Shown piece after piece: positions 57,060-64,000 of a stretch of 64,000 bases of DNA. The translations under genes were made by a program, and so were the position numbers. Source of the stretch: Pseudomonadota bacterium (GTDB lineage Bacteria > Pseudomonadota > Gammaproteobacteria > Burkholderiales > Burkholderiaceae_C); NCBI GenBank assembly GCA_021799355.1, contig JAJZAQ010000006.1, positions 28,879-92,878 of the forward strand, read 5' to 3'. Each line of letters starts with the position of its first letter. Positions within the stretch are counted from its first letter, which is position 1. The notes under the pieces are model-generated. The model was not told the DNA's origin, made no database searches, and worked only from the letters and a program-made list of their open reading frames with translations.

Positions 57060-58961
57060 ATGTCTTCCCTGTCCGATGCGTCTGCCCTGCGTGAGGCCAT
57101 CGCCCGGCTGCGCGATGCGGCGCTGGCGTTCGAGCAGGCGCACGCCGCGCGCATCGCCACGCTGTCGGCGCCGCGGCAAGTCAGCGCGCGCAATCTGCTG
57201 CACTACATCGCCGTGCGGCAGACCGATTTGCGGCCACTGCAACTGCAACTGGCGCAACTCGGGCTGTCGTCTCTGGGCAGCCTGGAGACGCACGTGGTGG
57301 CTGCACTCGACGCCGTGCTCGACCGACTCGACGACCTGCTCGGCCAGCCGCACCCGCCGCGTGCGGCGCCGGCCTGCAGCTTCACCCAGGGCGCGCAACT
57401 GTTGCAGCACAACACCGCGGCGCTGCTTGGCCCGGCGCGCGCCGGACGCGACGTGCGCATCATGGTCACACTCGACACCGCAGCAGCCGACGATCCCGGC
57501 GCAGTGGCCGGGCTGGTCGATGCGGGAATGGATCTGGCGCGGATCAACTGCGCGCACGACGACCCCGCAGTGTGGCAGCGCATGGCCGCGCAGGTGCGTG
57601 CCGCCTGCAGCGCGCGGCAATGGCCGGCACGGGTGCAAATCGACCTGGCCGGGCCGAAATCGCGCACCGGAGCGCTGCAGTCGCAAGGCCGGGTGCTGCA
57701 TCTGCGGCCGCAACGCGACGTGCGCGGCCGCACCGTCGAGCCCGCACGGCTGGCTTTGTGGTTCGGCAGCGGATCGCCTCCCGCTGCGGCGGGCGCGCAA
57801 GCCGTGCTGCCGGCGCGGCAAGTCGCCCCTGCGCTGCCGGCCCGCCTGCCGCCATCCACCAGCCTGCAGCTCACCGACGCGCGCGGCCGGCAGCGTCAGG
57901 CTCGGCTGCTGGCGCACGACGGCGCGTTACTGCTTTTCGCCTTCGACCGCGCGGCCTACCTGGAACAGGATCAGCCCTTTTCCCTGCACGCCGACGGCGC
58001 TTTGCTGTGCCGCGGCGTGCTCGACGGAATTCCCGCCGTGCCGGGCGTGTTGCGGCTGCAGGTGGGCGACCCGCTGCTGCTCACGCGCGAGCCCTGCCCC
58101 GGTCAGGCCGGAGTACGCGACGCGCAAGGGCGCTTCACCCAGCCGCCGCAGGTGCAGTGCACGCTGGACGCCGCGTTCACCGCAGCGCAGCCGGGACAGG
58201 CGGTGTGGCTCGACGACGGCCGCATCGGCGCCGTGATCGAGCGCTGCAGCACCGAAGCGCTGCACCTGCGCATCACCCACGCGGCGCCGCAGGGCAGTCC
58301 GCTCAGGGCGGAAAAGGGCATCAATTTTCCCGACACCGTCTTCCGCACCCCGGCGCTGACCGACAAGGACGTCGCCGATCTGCAGGCGATGGCGGCACAC
58401 ACCGATCTGGTTGCGCTGTCCTTTTTGCGCAGCGTGCACGATGTGGCGGCGCTGCGCCGGCAACTGGCGGCTCTGGGCCGCGGCGACGCCGGCATCGTGC
58501 TCAAAATCGAAAACCGTCAGGCGTTCGCCAGCCTGCCGGCGATTCTGCTCGACGCCCTGGCCCATCCCGCCGTGGGGGTGATGATCGCACGCGGCGACCT
58601 CGCGGTGGAACTGGGTTTCGAGCGCCTGGCCGAGGTGCAGGAAGAAATCCTCTGGCTGTGCGAGGCCGCGCATCTGCCGGTGATCTGGGCCACGCAGATG
58701 CTCGACACCCTGGCGCACAGCGGCCTGCCCTCGCGCCCGGAGGTGACCGACGCGGCGATGAGCATCCGCGCCGAATGCGCCATGCTCAACAAAGGGCCGC
58801 ACATCGTCGAGGCCACGCGGTTCCTGTCTGGCGTGCTCGGCCGCATGGAAGGCCACTACGCCAAGCGCATGGCCCTGCGGCGTCCGCTGTCCATCGCCGG
58901 CCTGGATGTGCCGGCAGCCGCGCAGAACCCGCCCGCGTCGGCAGAGTCTGACGCGGCGTGA
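57060..58961 (+). CDS. Atypical pyruvate kinase-like protein
   Basis: This 633-residue protein has a pyruvate-kinase barrel but an unusual plan. A helical N-terminal extension of about 125 residues precedes the first motif. The substrate strand reads DLARINCAHDD (about residues 155-165), keeping Arg and Asn. IDLAGPKSRTG replaces the usual DTKGPEIRTG. A large B-domain-like insertion (about 215-420) follows. Active-site Lys/Glu (LKIENRQAF, about 480), Asp (MIARGDLAVELG) and Thr (WATQMLDTLA) are kept. The chain stops soon after the barrel, so the allosteric C-terminal domain is missing. It may be a genuine but divergent pyruvate kinase or act on another phosphoenol substrate. Confidence 0.78.
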   Translation: MSSLSDASALREAIARLRDAALAFEQAHAARIATLSAPRQVSARNLLHYIAVRQTDLRPLQLQLAQLGLSSLGSLETHVVAALDAVLDRLDDLLGQPHPPRAAPACSFTQGAQLLQHNTAALLGPARAGRDVRIMVTLDTAAADDPGAVAGLVDAGMDLARINCAHDDPAVWQRMAAQVRAACSARQWPARVQIDLAGPKSRTGALQSQGRVLHLRPQRDVRGRTVEPARLALWFGSGSPPAAAGAQAVLPARQVAPALPARLPPSTSLQLTDARGRQRQARLLAHDGALLLFAFDRAAYLEQDQPFSLHADGALLCRGVLDGIPAVPGVLRLQVGDPLLLTREPCPGQAGVRDAQGRFTQPPQVQCTLDAAFTAAQPGQAVWLDDGRIGAVIERCSTEALHLRITHAAPQGSPLRAEKGINFPDTVFRTPALTDKDVADLQAMAAHTDLVALSFLRSVHDVAALRRQLAALGRGDAGIVLKIENRQAFASLPAILLDALAHPAVGVMIARGDLAVELGFERLAEVQEEILWLCEAAHLPVIWATQMLDTLAHSGLPSRPEVTDAAMSIRAECAMLNKGPHIVEATRFLSGVLGRMEGHYAKRMALRRPLSIAGLDVPAAAQNPPASAESDAA

Positions 58962-59205
58962 ACGCACCTCGGTGCGAGAAGACCGTCCGCTGCGGGCAGA
59001 CGGCGCGTGGAACGGCTGGGCAATGGGCGACTGGCTGACGTCAACGCATTTCACCGAACGTTTTCATTTTGTTGCAATGCAACAGGGATTGGATTGACTT
59101 TCCTCAACGACAAGCGGCCAAATCAGTGAGCGCTTATAGAGGGTTTTCCTAATGCCCAAGCGCAGCGGTGCAGGGAACAATGCGCCATCTTTCGTGGAGC
59201 TTTCT

Positions 59206-59787
59206 ATGGATTCGAAACGTCGCACATGGTTGATTGCAACGGGCTGTGCCGGTTGCGTGGCTGCTGGAGGTGCGGCGATCCCGTTTGTCGACTCGATGGC
59301 ACCGTCGGCCAAGGCGCGCGCCGAAGGCGGGCCGGTGGACGTGGACATCAGTTCGCTGCGACCGACGGAAAAAATGACCGTGCTGTGGCGCGGCCAGCCG
59401 GTGTGGATCCTGCACCGCACGCCGGCGATGCTCGAATCGCTCAACGTCACCCAGTCGCTGGTGGCCGATCCGGATTCCAAGCGCACCGCCTTCCCCACGC
59501 CGGTGTGGGCGCAGACGCAGTGGCGGTCGATCAAAAAAGAGTATCTGGTGGTCGTGGGCATCTGCACCCATCTCGGCTGCTCGCCGGTGGACCGCTTCAC
59601 CCCGGGACCGCAGCCCTCGCTGCCTGCGGACTGGGATGGCGGTTTTCTTTGCCCGTGCCACGGCTCGATGTTCGATCTGGCCGGCCGGGTGTTCAAGAAC
59701 ATGCCAGCGCCTGACAACCTGGTCGTGCCGCCGTATATGTACCTGACGCCGACCAAACTGCGCATCGGCGAACACGAGCAGGCGTGA
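59206..59787 (+). CDS. petA: Ubiquinol-cytochrome c reductase iron-sulfur (Rieske) subunit
   Basis: This 193-residue Rieske protein of the bc1 complex has a Tat-type N-terminus MDSKRRTWLIATG with one membrane anchor. The [2Fe-2S] ligands are in CTHLGCSPVD and CPCHGSMFD. I chose the start at 59206 because GTGGAG precedes it and the family begins with a short Tat leader; an in-frame ATG at 59152 would add 18 residues. It is the first gene of petABC, with 244 bp upstream of the chosen start. Confidence 0.94.
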   Translation: MDSKRRTWLIATGCAGCVAAGGAAIPFVDSMAPSAKARAEGGPVDVDISSLRPTEKMTVLWRGQPVWILHRTPAMLESLNVTQSLVADPDSKRTAFPTPVWAQTQWRSIKKEYLVVVGICTHLGCSPVDRFTPGPQPSLPADWDGGFLCPCHGSMFDLAGRVFKNMPAPDNLVVPPYMYLTPTKLRIGEHEQA

Positions 59788-59858
59788 CGCGGCAGACCCG
59801 CTGCGCATCGCCCCCACCGGCGGCAGCCCTTCCTACAACACCCACTGGAGACACCTCA

Positions 59859-61262
59859 ATGGCAGATCAAACGCTGCATGGCGCGCACGCCACGCCCGAG
59901 CACGGCGGGCTGCGCGGCTGGATCGACAAGCGCTTTCCGTTCTCCTCGCTGTGGAGCGCGCATCTGACCGAATATTACGCGCCGAAAAACCTCAATTTCT
60001 GGTATTACTTCGGCTCGCTGTCGATCGTTGTGCTGGCCATCCAGATCATCAGCGGCATTTTTCTGGTGATGAACTACAAGCCCGACGCCGCGCTGGCGTT
60101 CGGCTCGGTCGAGTACATCATGCGCGACGTCAACTGGGGTTGGCTGATCCGCTACATCCACTCCACCGGGGCGTCGGCGTTTTTCATCGTCATCTACCTG
60201 CACATGTTCCGCGGGCTGATCTACGGCTCGTACCGCACCCCGCGCGAGCTGATCTGGATTTTTGGCTGCCTGATCTTCCTCTGCCTGATGGCCGAGGCGT
60301 TCTTCGGTTATCTGCTGCCGTGGGGGCAGATGTCGTTCTGGGGCGCGCAGGTCATCGTCAACCTGTTTTCCGCCATTCCGCTCATCGGCCCCGATCTGGC
60401 GGTGTGGATCCGCGGCGACTACGTGGTCAGCGACGTGACGCTGAACCGCTTTTTCGCTTTCCACGTCATCGCCATTCCGCTGCTGCTCATCGGCCTGGTC
60501 GGCTCGCACATCATCGGGCTGCACCAGGTCGGCTCGAACAACCCGGACGGCATCGAAATCAAGGACAACAAGGACGGCCGCGGCATCCCGCGCGACGGCG
60601 TGGCCTTCCACCCGTACTACACCGTGCACGACCTGTTCGGCCTGTCGGTGTTCCTGATGATTTTCTGCGCCGTGGTGTTCTTCGCACCGCAATTCGGCGG
60701 CTACTTCCTCGAACACAACAACTTCATCCCGGCCAATCCGCTCAAAACCCCGCCGCACATCGCCCCGGTGTGGTACTTCACGCCCTTCTACTCCATTTTG
60801 CGTGCCACCACGAGCAATACGGTGCACATCTGGATGGCCGTGCTCGTCGCCGCCACGCTGTATGCGCTGTGGCGCAACCGCGGCAGGCCGGCACGTGCGG
60901 CCGTGTTCGCCATCGGCGGTGCGCTGCTGTTCTGGGCGCTGGCCACCATCGATGCCAAGTTCTGGGGCGTGGTCAGCATGGGCGGGGCCGTGCTGATCTT
61001 TTTCTTCCTACCCTGGCTGGACCGCTCGCCGGTGAAGTCGATCCGCTACCGGCCCTCGTGGCACCGCGCCATCTACGTGCTGTTCGCGCTCAACTTCATG
61101 GTGCTGGGCTATTTCGGCATCCAGCCGCCGTCGCCGCTGGCCTACGCCGTGGCGCTGACCTGCACCCTGCTGTATTTCAGCTTCTTTTTCCTCATGCCGT
61201 GGTGGAGCCGCCTGGGAACATTCAAACCCGTGCCGCAACGTCTCGTTTACAAAGCGCATTGA
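59859..61262 (+). CDS. petB: Cytochrome b subunit of the bc1 complex
   Basis: This 467-residue protein has eight or more membrane helices and two haem-ligand His pairs: IHSTGASAFFIVIYLHMFRG and FHVIAIPLLLIGLVGSHIIG. The quinol-site segment is YLLPWGQMSFWGAQVIVNLF. It ends with extra C-terminal helices, as in betaproteobacteria. The ATG at 59859 follows CTGGAG. It lies between petA and petC. Confidence 0.96.
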   Translation: MADQTLHGAHATPEHGGLRGWIDKRFPFSSLWSAHLTEYYAPKNLNFWYYFGSLSIVVLAIQIISGIFLVMNYKPDAALAFGSVEYIMRDVNWGWLIRYIHSTGASAFFIVIYLHMFRGLIYGSYRTPRELIWIFGCLIFLCLMAEAFFGYLLPWGQMSFWGAQVIVNLFSAIPLIGPDLAVWIRGDYVVSDVTLNRFFAFHVIAIPLLLIGLVGSHIIGLHQVGSNNPDGIEIKDNKDGRGIPRDGVAFHPYYTVHDLFGLSVFLMIFCAVVFFAPQFGGYFLEHNNFIPANPLKTPPHIAPVWYFTPFYSILRATTSNTVHIWMAVLVAATLYALWRNRGRPARAAVFAIGGALLFWALATIDAKFWGVVSMGGAVLIFFFLPWLDRSPVKSIRYRPSWHRAIYVLFALNFMVLGYFGIQPPSPLAYAVALTCTLLYFSFFFLMPWWSRLGTFKPVPQRLVYKAH

Positions 61263-61273
61263 GGCCAGCCGAC

Positions 61274-62056
61274 ATGAAAACCATCTTCCGCCGACTGGGC
61301 CTGGGTTTGCTGCTGGGCGCCGTGCTGCACACCGCGGCGTACGCCGCCTCCGAAGAAAAGGAAATTCCGCTCGACCACGCACCCTACCGCGTGAACAACC
61401 TGCTGGCGCTGCAAAACGGAGCGCGGCTGTTCGTCAACTACTGTCTGGGCTGTCACTCGGCCAAATACATGCGCTACGAAAGCCTGCGCAGTATCGGCCT
61501 GACCGACGACCAGATCGCGCACAATCTGATGTTCGGTGAGGCCAAAATCGGTGACACCATGCGCGTGGCCATGACCGCGGCACAGGCCGAAAAGTGGTTC
61601 GGCACCGAGCCGCCGGACTTGTCCATCATCACCAAGGCGCTGGCTTCGCACCGTGGCAGTGGCGCCGATTTTCTCTATACCTATTTGCGCACTTTCTACC
61701 GCGACGACAGCCGGCCCACGGGATGGAACAATCTGGCCTTCCCCGGAGTGAACATGCCCAACCCGCTGTGGATGCTGCAGGGCCAGCGCGCGGCCAGATT
61801 CGCCGTCGGGCCTGACCCGTCGGACCCGTCGGTGCAGCTCAAGACCTTCGTCGGCTACACCCAGCTCACGCCGGGAACACAGTCACCGACCGAGTATGAT
61901 TCGACTGTTGCCGACCTCGTCGCCTACATGCAGTGGATGGCCGAACCCGACCAGCTGCTACGCAAGCGTCTTGGCGTCATCGTGCTCATTTTCCTGGGGT
62001 TTTTCACTTTTCTCACCTGGAAACTGAAATCCGAATACTGGAAAGATGTGACGTAA
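61274..62056 (+). CDS. petC: Cytochrome c1 subunit of the bc1 complex
   Basis: This 260-residue protein has a signal peptide (LGLGLLLGAVLHTAAYAA). The haem site is YCLGCHSAKYMRY, and the axial Met is probably in the region GVNMPNPLWMLQG. A C-terminal membrane anchor, LGVIVLIFLGFFTFLTW, completes it. It lies 11 bp after petB. With petA and petB it forms the respiratory complex III. Confidence 0.96.
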   Translation: MKTIFRRLGLGLLLGAVLHTAAYAASEEKEIPLDHAPYRVNNLLALQNGARLFVNYCLGCHSAKYMRYESLRSIGLTDDQIAHNLMFGEAKIGDTMRVAMTAAQAEKWFGTEPPDLSIITKALASHRGSGADFLYTYLRTFYRDDSRPTGWNNLAFPGVNMPNPLWMLQGQRAARFAVGPDPSDPSVQLKTFVGYTQLTPGTQSPTEYDSTVADLVAYMQWMAEPDQLLRKRLGVIVLIFLGFFTFLTWKLKSEYWKDVT

Positions 62057-62108
62057 CACCGGGCCATCGCCTGCCCCCAAGGGCGATGTCCGTTCGAACC
62101 GAACCGCC

Positions 62109-62127
62109 GGGGTGGCCATGCCACCCC
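62109..62127 (+). terminator. Hairpin between petC and sspA
   Basis: The stem ggggtggc/gccacccc has a 3-nt loop and is followed by a T-rich stretch (gttctgtcttt). It looks like a moderate intrinsic terminator that may partly separate petABC from sspAB; the sspA ribosome-binding site follows directly. Confidence 0.55.
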
Positions 62128-62153
62128 GTTCTGTCTTTCAGGAGTCTGCATTC

Positions 62154-62765
62154 ATGATGGTGCTCTATTCCGGCACGACCTGCCCGTTCTCGCAACGCTG
62201 CCGCTTCGTGCTGTTCGAAAAAGGCATGGATTTCGAAATCCGTGACGTCGACTTGTTCAACAAACCCGAAGACGTCAGTGTCATGAACCCCTACGGCCAG
62301 GTGCCCATCCTGGTCGAACGCGACCTGATCCTGTACGAATCCAACATCATCAACGAATACATCGACGAACGCTTCCCGCACCCGCAGCTCATGCCCGGCG
62401 ACCCGGTCGCCCGCGCCCGGGTCCGGCTGTTCCTGTTCAATTTCGAGAAAGAGCTGTTCGTCCACGTCAGCACGCTGGAATCGCGTGCAACCAAATCCAA
62501 CGAAAAAGCGCTGGAAAAAGCCCGTGCCGCCATTCGCGACCGCCTCACCCAGCTCGCCCCGGTGTTCCTCAAGAACAAATACATGCTCGGCGAGGATTTC
62601 TCCATGCTCGACGTGGCCATCGCCCCGCTGCTGTGGCGCCTGGACCATTACGGCATCGACCTGCCCAAGTCCGCTGCGCCGCTGCTCAAATACGCCGAGC
62701 GGATTTTCCAGCGTCCGGCCTACATCGAGGCGCTGACCCCCTCCGAAAAAATCATGCGCAAATAA
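62154..62765 (+). CDS. sspA: Stringent starvation protein A, RNA-polymerase-associated
   Basis: This 203-residue glutathione-S-transferase-fold protein begins MMVLYSGTTCPFSQRCRFVL and continues with the thioredoxin-like half (PYGQVPILVERDLILYESN). The C-terminal helical half has MLGEDFSMLDVAIAPLLWRL. It binds RNA polymerase and modulates stress and virulence genes. AGGAG lies 10 bp upstream of the first of two adjacent ATGs. sspB follows 8 bp later. Confidence 0.94.
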   Translation: MMVLYSGTTCPFSQRCRFVLFEKGMDFEIRDVDLFNKPEDVSVMNPYGQVPILVERDLILYESNIINEYIDERFPHPQLMPGDPVARARVRLFLFNFEKELFVHVSTLESRATKSNEKALEKARAAIRDRLTQLAPVFLKNKYMLGEDFSMLDVAIAPLLWRLDHYGIDLPKSAAPLLKYAERIFQRPAYIEALTPSEKIMRK

Positions 62766-62773
62766 TCCCTGCC

Positions 62774-63304
62774 ATGGCCGACGATCTGCCGGAAATCGGC
62801 TCGACCAAACCCTACCTCATCCGGGCGCTGTACGAATGGTGCACGGACAACGGCCTGACCCCGTACATTGCCGTGCGTGTCGGCCCTGGCGCACGCGTGC
62901 CGATGGAATTCGTCAAGCAGGGTGAAATCGTCCTCAACATCAGCTTCGACGCCACCAGCGGGCTGCAGATCGGCAACGACGACATCCGCTTCAAGGCCCG
63001 CTTCGGCGGCATTGCCCGCGACATCGTCGTGCCCATCGGCCAGGTTGCCGCGATTTACGCGCGGGAAAACAGCCAGGGCATGGCGTTTCCCGTGGAAACC
63101 GGCGCCGAAGCAGGGGAGGACGACGCCTCAGACGCCCCGGTTGTCGGCACCGCGGGGGAAGAACAGCCCACCGCCTCGGCGCCGGCCCCCACCCGACTGC
63201 GCCCGGTAGAATCGCAGCGCTCCGAGACCGGTGGCGCCTCGGACGCGGATGAACCGCCCCCGCCTCCCCGCCCAGGTGGGGCCCGGCTGACCCGTGTGAA
63301 GTAA
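62774..63304 (+). CDS. sspB: ClpXP adaptor SspB
   Basis: This 176-residue protein delivers ssrA-tagged and other substrates to ClpXP. The folded domain (about residues 8-110) has TKPYLIRALYEWCTDNGLTP, then MEFVKQGEIVLNISFDATSG and FKARFGGIARDIVVPIGQV. A long disordered linker ends in the ClpX-docking tail PGGARLTRVK. It is in the usual sspA-sspB order. Confidence 0.94.
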   Translation: MADDLPEIGSTKPYLIRALYEWCTDNGLTPYIAVRVGPGARVPMEFVKQGEIVLNISFDATSGLQIGNDDIRFKARFGGIARDIVVPIGQVAAIYARENSQGMAFPVETGAEAGEDDASDAPVVGTAGEEQPTASAPAPTRLRPVESQRSETGGASDADEPPPPPRPGGARLTRVK

Positions 63305-63329
63305 CCCCCCGCGCAGCTCCACGACCTTC

Positions 63330-63405
63330 GCCGACTTAGCTCAGCTGGTAGAGCAACCGCCTTGTAAGCGGTAGGTCATCCGTTCGAATCGGATAGTCGG
63401 CACCA
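63330..63405 (+). tRNA. tRNA-Thr(UGU)
   Basis: This is a 76-nt cloverleaf with acceptor GCCGACT/AGTCGGC, D-arm AGCTCAGCTGGTAGAGC and anticodon loop CTTGTAA (anticodon UGU). The T-arm is TCCGTTCGAATCGGA, and CCA is encoded. It lies 25 bp downstream of sspB and marks the boundary with repeat-rich, AT-richer DNA. Confidence 0.96.
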
Positions 63406-63440
63406 AAAATCACCACGAAATCATCGACTTACGGCACAAT

Positions 63441-63466
63441 CCCACGCTAACAACGTGGGCTTTTTT
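63441..63466 (+). terminator. Intrinsic terminator after tRNA-Thr
   Basis: The stem cccacg/cgtggg has a 7-nt loop and is followed by C and six T residues, 36 bp past the tRNA CCA end. Confidence 0.85.
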
Positions 63467-63475
63467 GTGCCCTTT

Positions 63476-63561
63476 GTGGGAACGCATTCCCACTGGATTC
63501 CCACTGAACGCCACCTTACGCAATGTTTTTTCACATTGCGCATCCCACCGGATTCCCACTG
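63476..63561. repeat. Cluster of TTCCCAC motifs in direct and inverted orientation
   Basis: GTGGGAA-cgca-TTCCCAC is an inverted pair (63476-63493). A 23-bp unit, GCATTCCCACTGGATTCCCA plus CTG (63484-63506), recurs with two small changes at 63540-63561. Between the copies is a second hairpin, cgcaatg-ttttttca-cattgcg (63519-63540). This layout next to a tRNA 3' end is what arm-type integrase sites look like, but no integrase is visible in the window. Confidence 0.6.
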
Positions 63562-63674
63562 GGGCAGGCAATGCGCCAAGCCACCCCTGCACCCCGCCGA
63601 CGCGGGTTTTATATTATATCTTAAAAAAATTTGCCTTGTTGCATTGTGGTCAATGTTGTGCTATACTGCATGAC

Positions 63675-64000
63675 ATGAGCATCGAAAAGCGCATGACAGT
63701 GAGACGGCAACACGCAGAAAGCGTGAATGCGCTGTTGTTGCCTGCGCTCGTCGGTGTTTTTGCGCTGGTGTTTGCCGGGTTCATCGTGGCGATGCTCGGG
63801 AGTTCGCTGATTGGGTTGAGCGTCATCACCGCCGCCGCCGCGCTTTTGCCTGCTGCCGTCGCAATTGATCGCCTGCTGCGCCGACGCACAAGCAACGAGC
63901 GCGCGGTCCGTAATACGGGGCGCACCTTCGCTCGCATCGCGGCACGCACCATCGCCGGAAGCGGTGCTGGCAGTACCGCCAACACCCGCACGACCGCACA
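63675..64000 (+). CDS. Small membrane protein, incomplete at the window edge
   Basis: The frame opens at ATG 63675 and has no stop before 64000 (108 codons). It encodes MSIEKRMTVRRQHAESVNAL, then two strongly hydrophobic segments (about residues 20-42 and 46-66). A basic stretch (IDRLLRRRTSNERAVRN) and a Thr/Ala/Gly-rich part follow. I recognise no family. TATACT 12 bp upstream of the ATG, with a TTGCAT-like box before it, suggests a promoter. The preceding about 70 bp is AT-rich, unlike the rest of the chromosome. Confidence 0.5.
   Translation, partial: MSIEKRMTVRRQHAESVNALLLPALVGVFALVFAGFIVAMLGSSLIGLSVITAAAALLPAAVAIDRLLRRRTSNERAVRNTGRTFARIAARTIAGSGAGSTANTRTTA

Noticed and set aside
59152..59205. 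Longer N-terminus for petA
   Set aside because: The upstream ATG has a poor ribosome-binding site, and the added residues would precede the Tat motif that normally starts Rieske proteins.

Overview
The window is GC-rich DNA from a betaproteobacterium, most likely order Burkholderiales. The evidence is the gene content and order: ilvI-ilvN-ilvC-psd-pssA, petABC-sspA-sspB, a sigma factor with DUF3619 and DUF3106 partners, and Tat-exported TRAP binding proteins. Genus cannot be fixed from the sequence alone; a Thiomonas-like organism is a guess.

Positions 1 to about 23.8 kb are the conjugation half of a Tn4371-type integrative and conjugative element (ICE). It runs parA(end)-parB-like-DUF2840-traF-unknown ORF-relaxase, then a cargo block, then traR(LysR)-eexN-traG-copG-trbB-C-D-E-J-K-L-F-G-I-DUF2274. 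Most genes overlap by ATGA, so translation is coupled. The cargo (4.0-10.1 kb) is a lead-resistance locus. pbrT and pbrR are on the minus strand and diverge from pbrA (P1B ATPase) and a fused pbrB/pbrC gene, across a MerR-type promoter with a 19-bp spacer.

The ICE ends at a tRNA cluster (23.8-24.75 kb, minus strand). The resident order is tRNA-Gly(GCC), tRNA-Cys(GCA), tRNA-Leu(UAA), as in the enterobacterial glyW-cysT-leuZ operon, but the Leu gene is cut off just after the anticodon. About 160 bp further, next to the ICE, lies a complete tRNA-Leu(UAA) gene split by a 232-nt group I intron of the small Azoarcus type (IC3-like) directly after U34. This is the most notable structure in the window.

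From 24.8 to 63.3 kb the DNA is ordinary chromosome. It holds phospholipid synthesis (pssA, psd); branched-chain amino acid synthesis (ilvC, ilvN, ilvI); a sigma factor with putative anti-sigma partners; DUF4337 and PAP2 proteins; two tandem TRAP substrate-binding proteins; and pmbA, darP and mog. A Mo/W ABC transporter, an HDOD/receiver/GGDEF protein, an aldo/keto reductase, an APC permease, a LOG-family protein, arginase and recQ follow. The rest is an unknown membrane protein, icmF (fused acyl-CoA mutase with a 16-bp palindrome upstream), an EamA transporter, an RluF-like pseudouridine synthase, an atypical pyruvate kinase, petABC (cytochrome bc1) and sspA/sspB.

The right edge has tRNA-Thr(UGU), repeated TTCCCAC motifs, AT-rich DNA and an incomplete small membrane-protein ORF. 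It looks like the start of a second integrated element.
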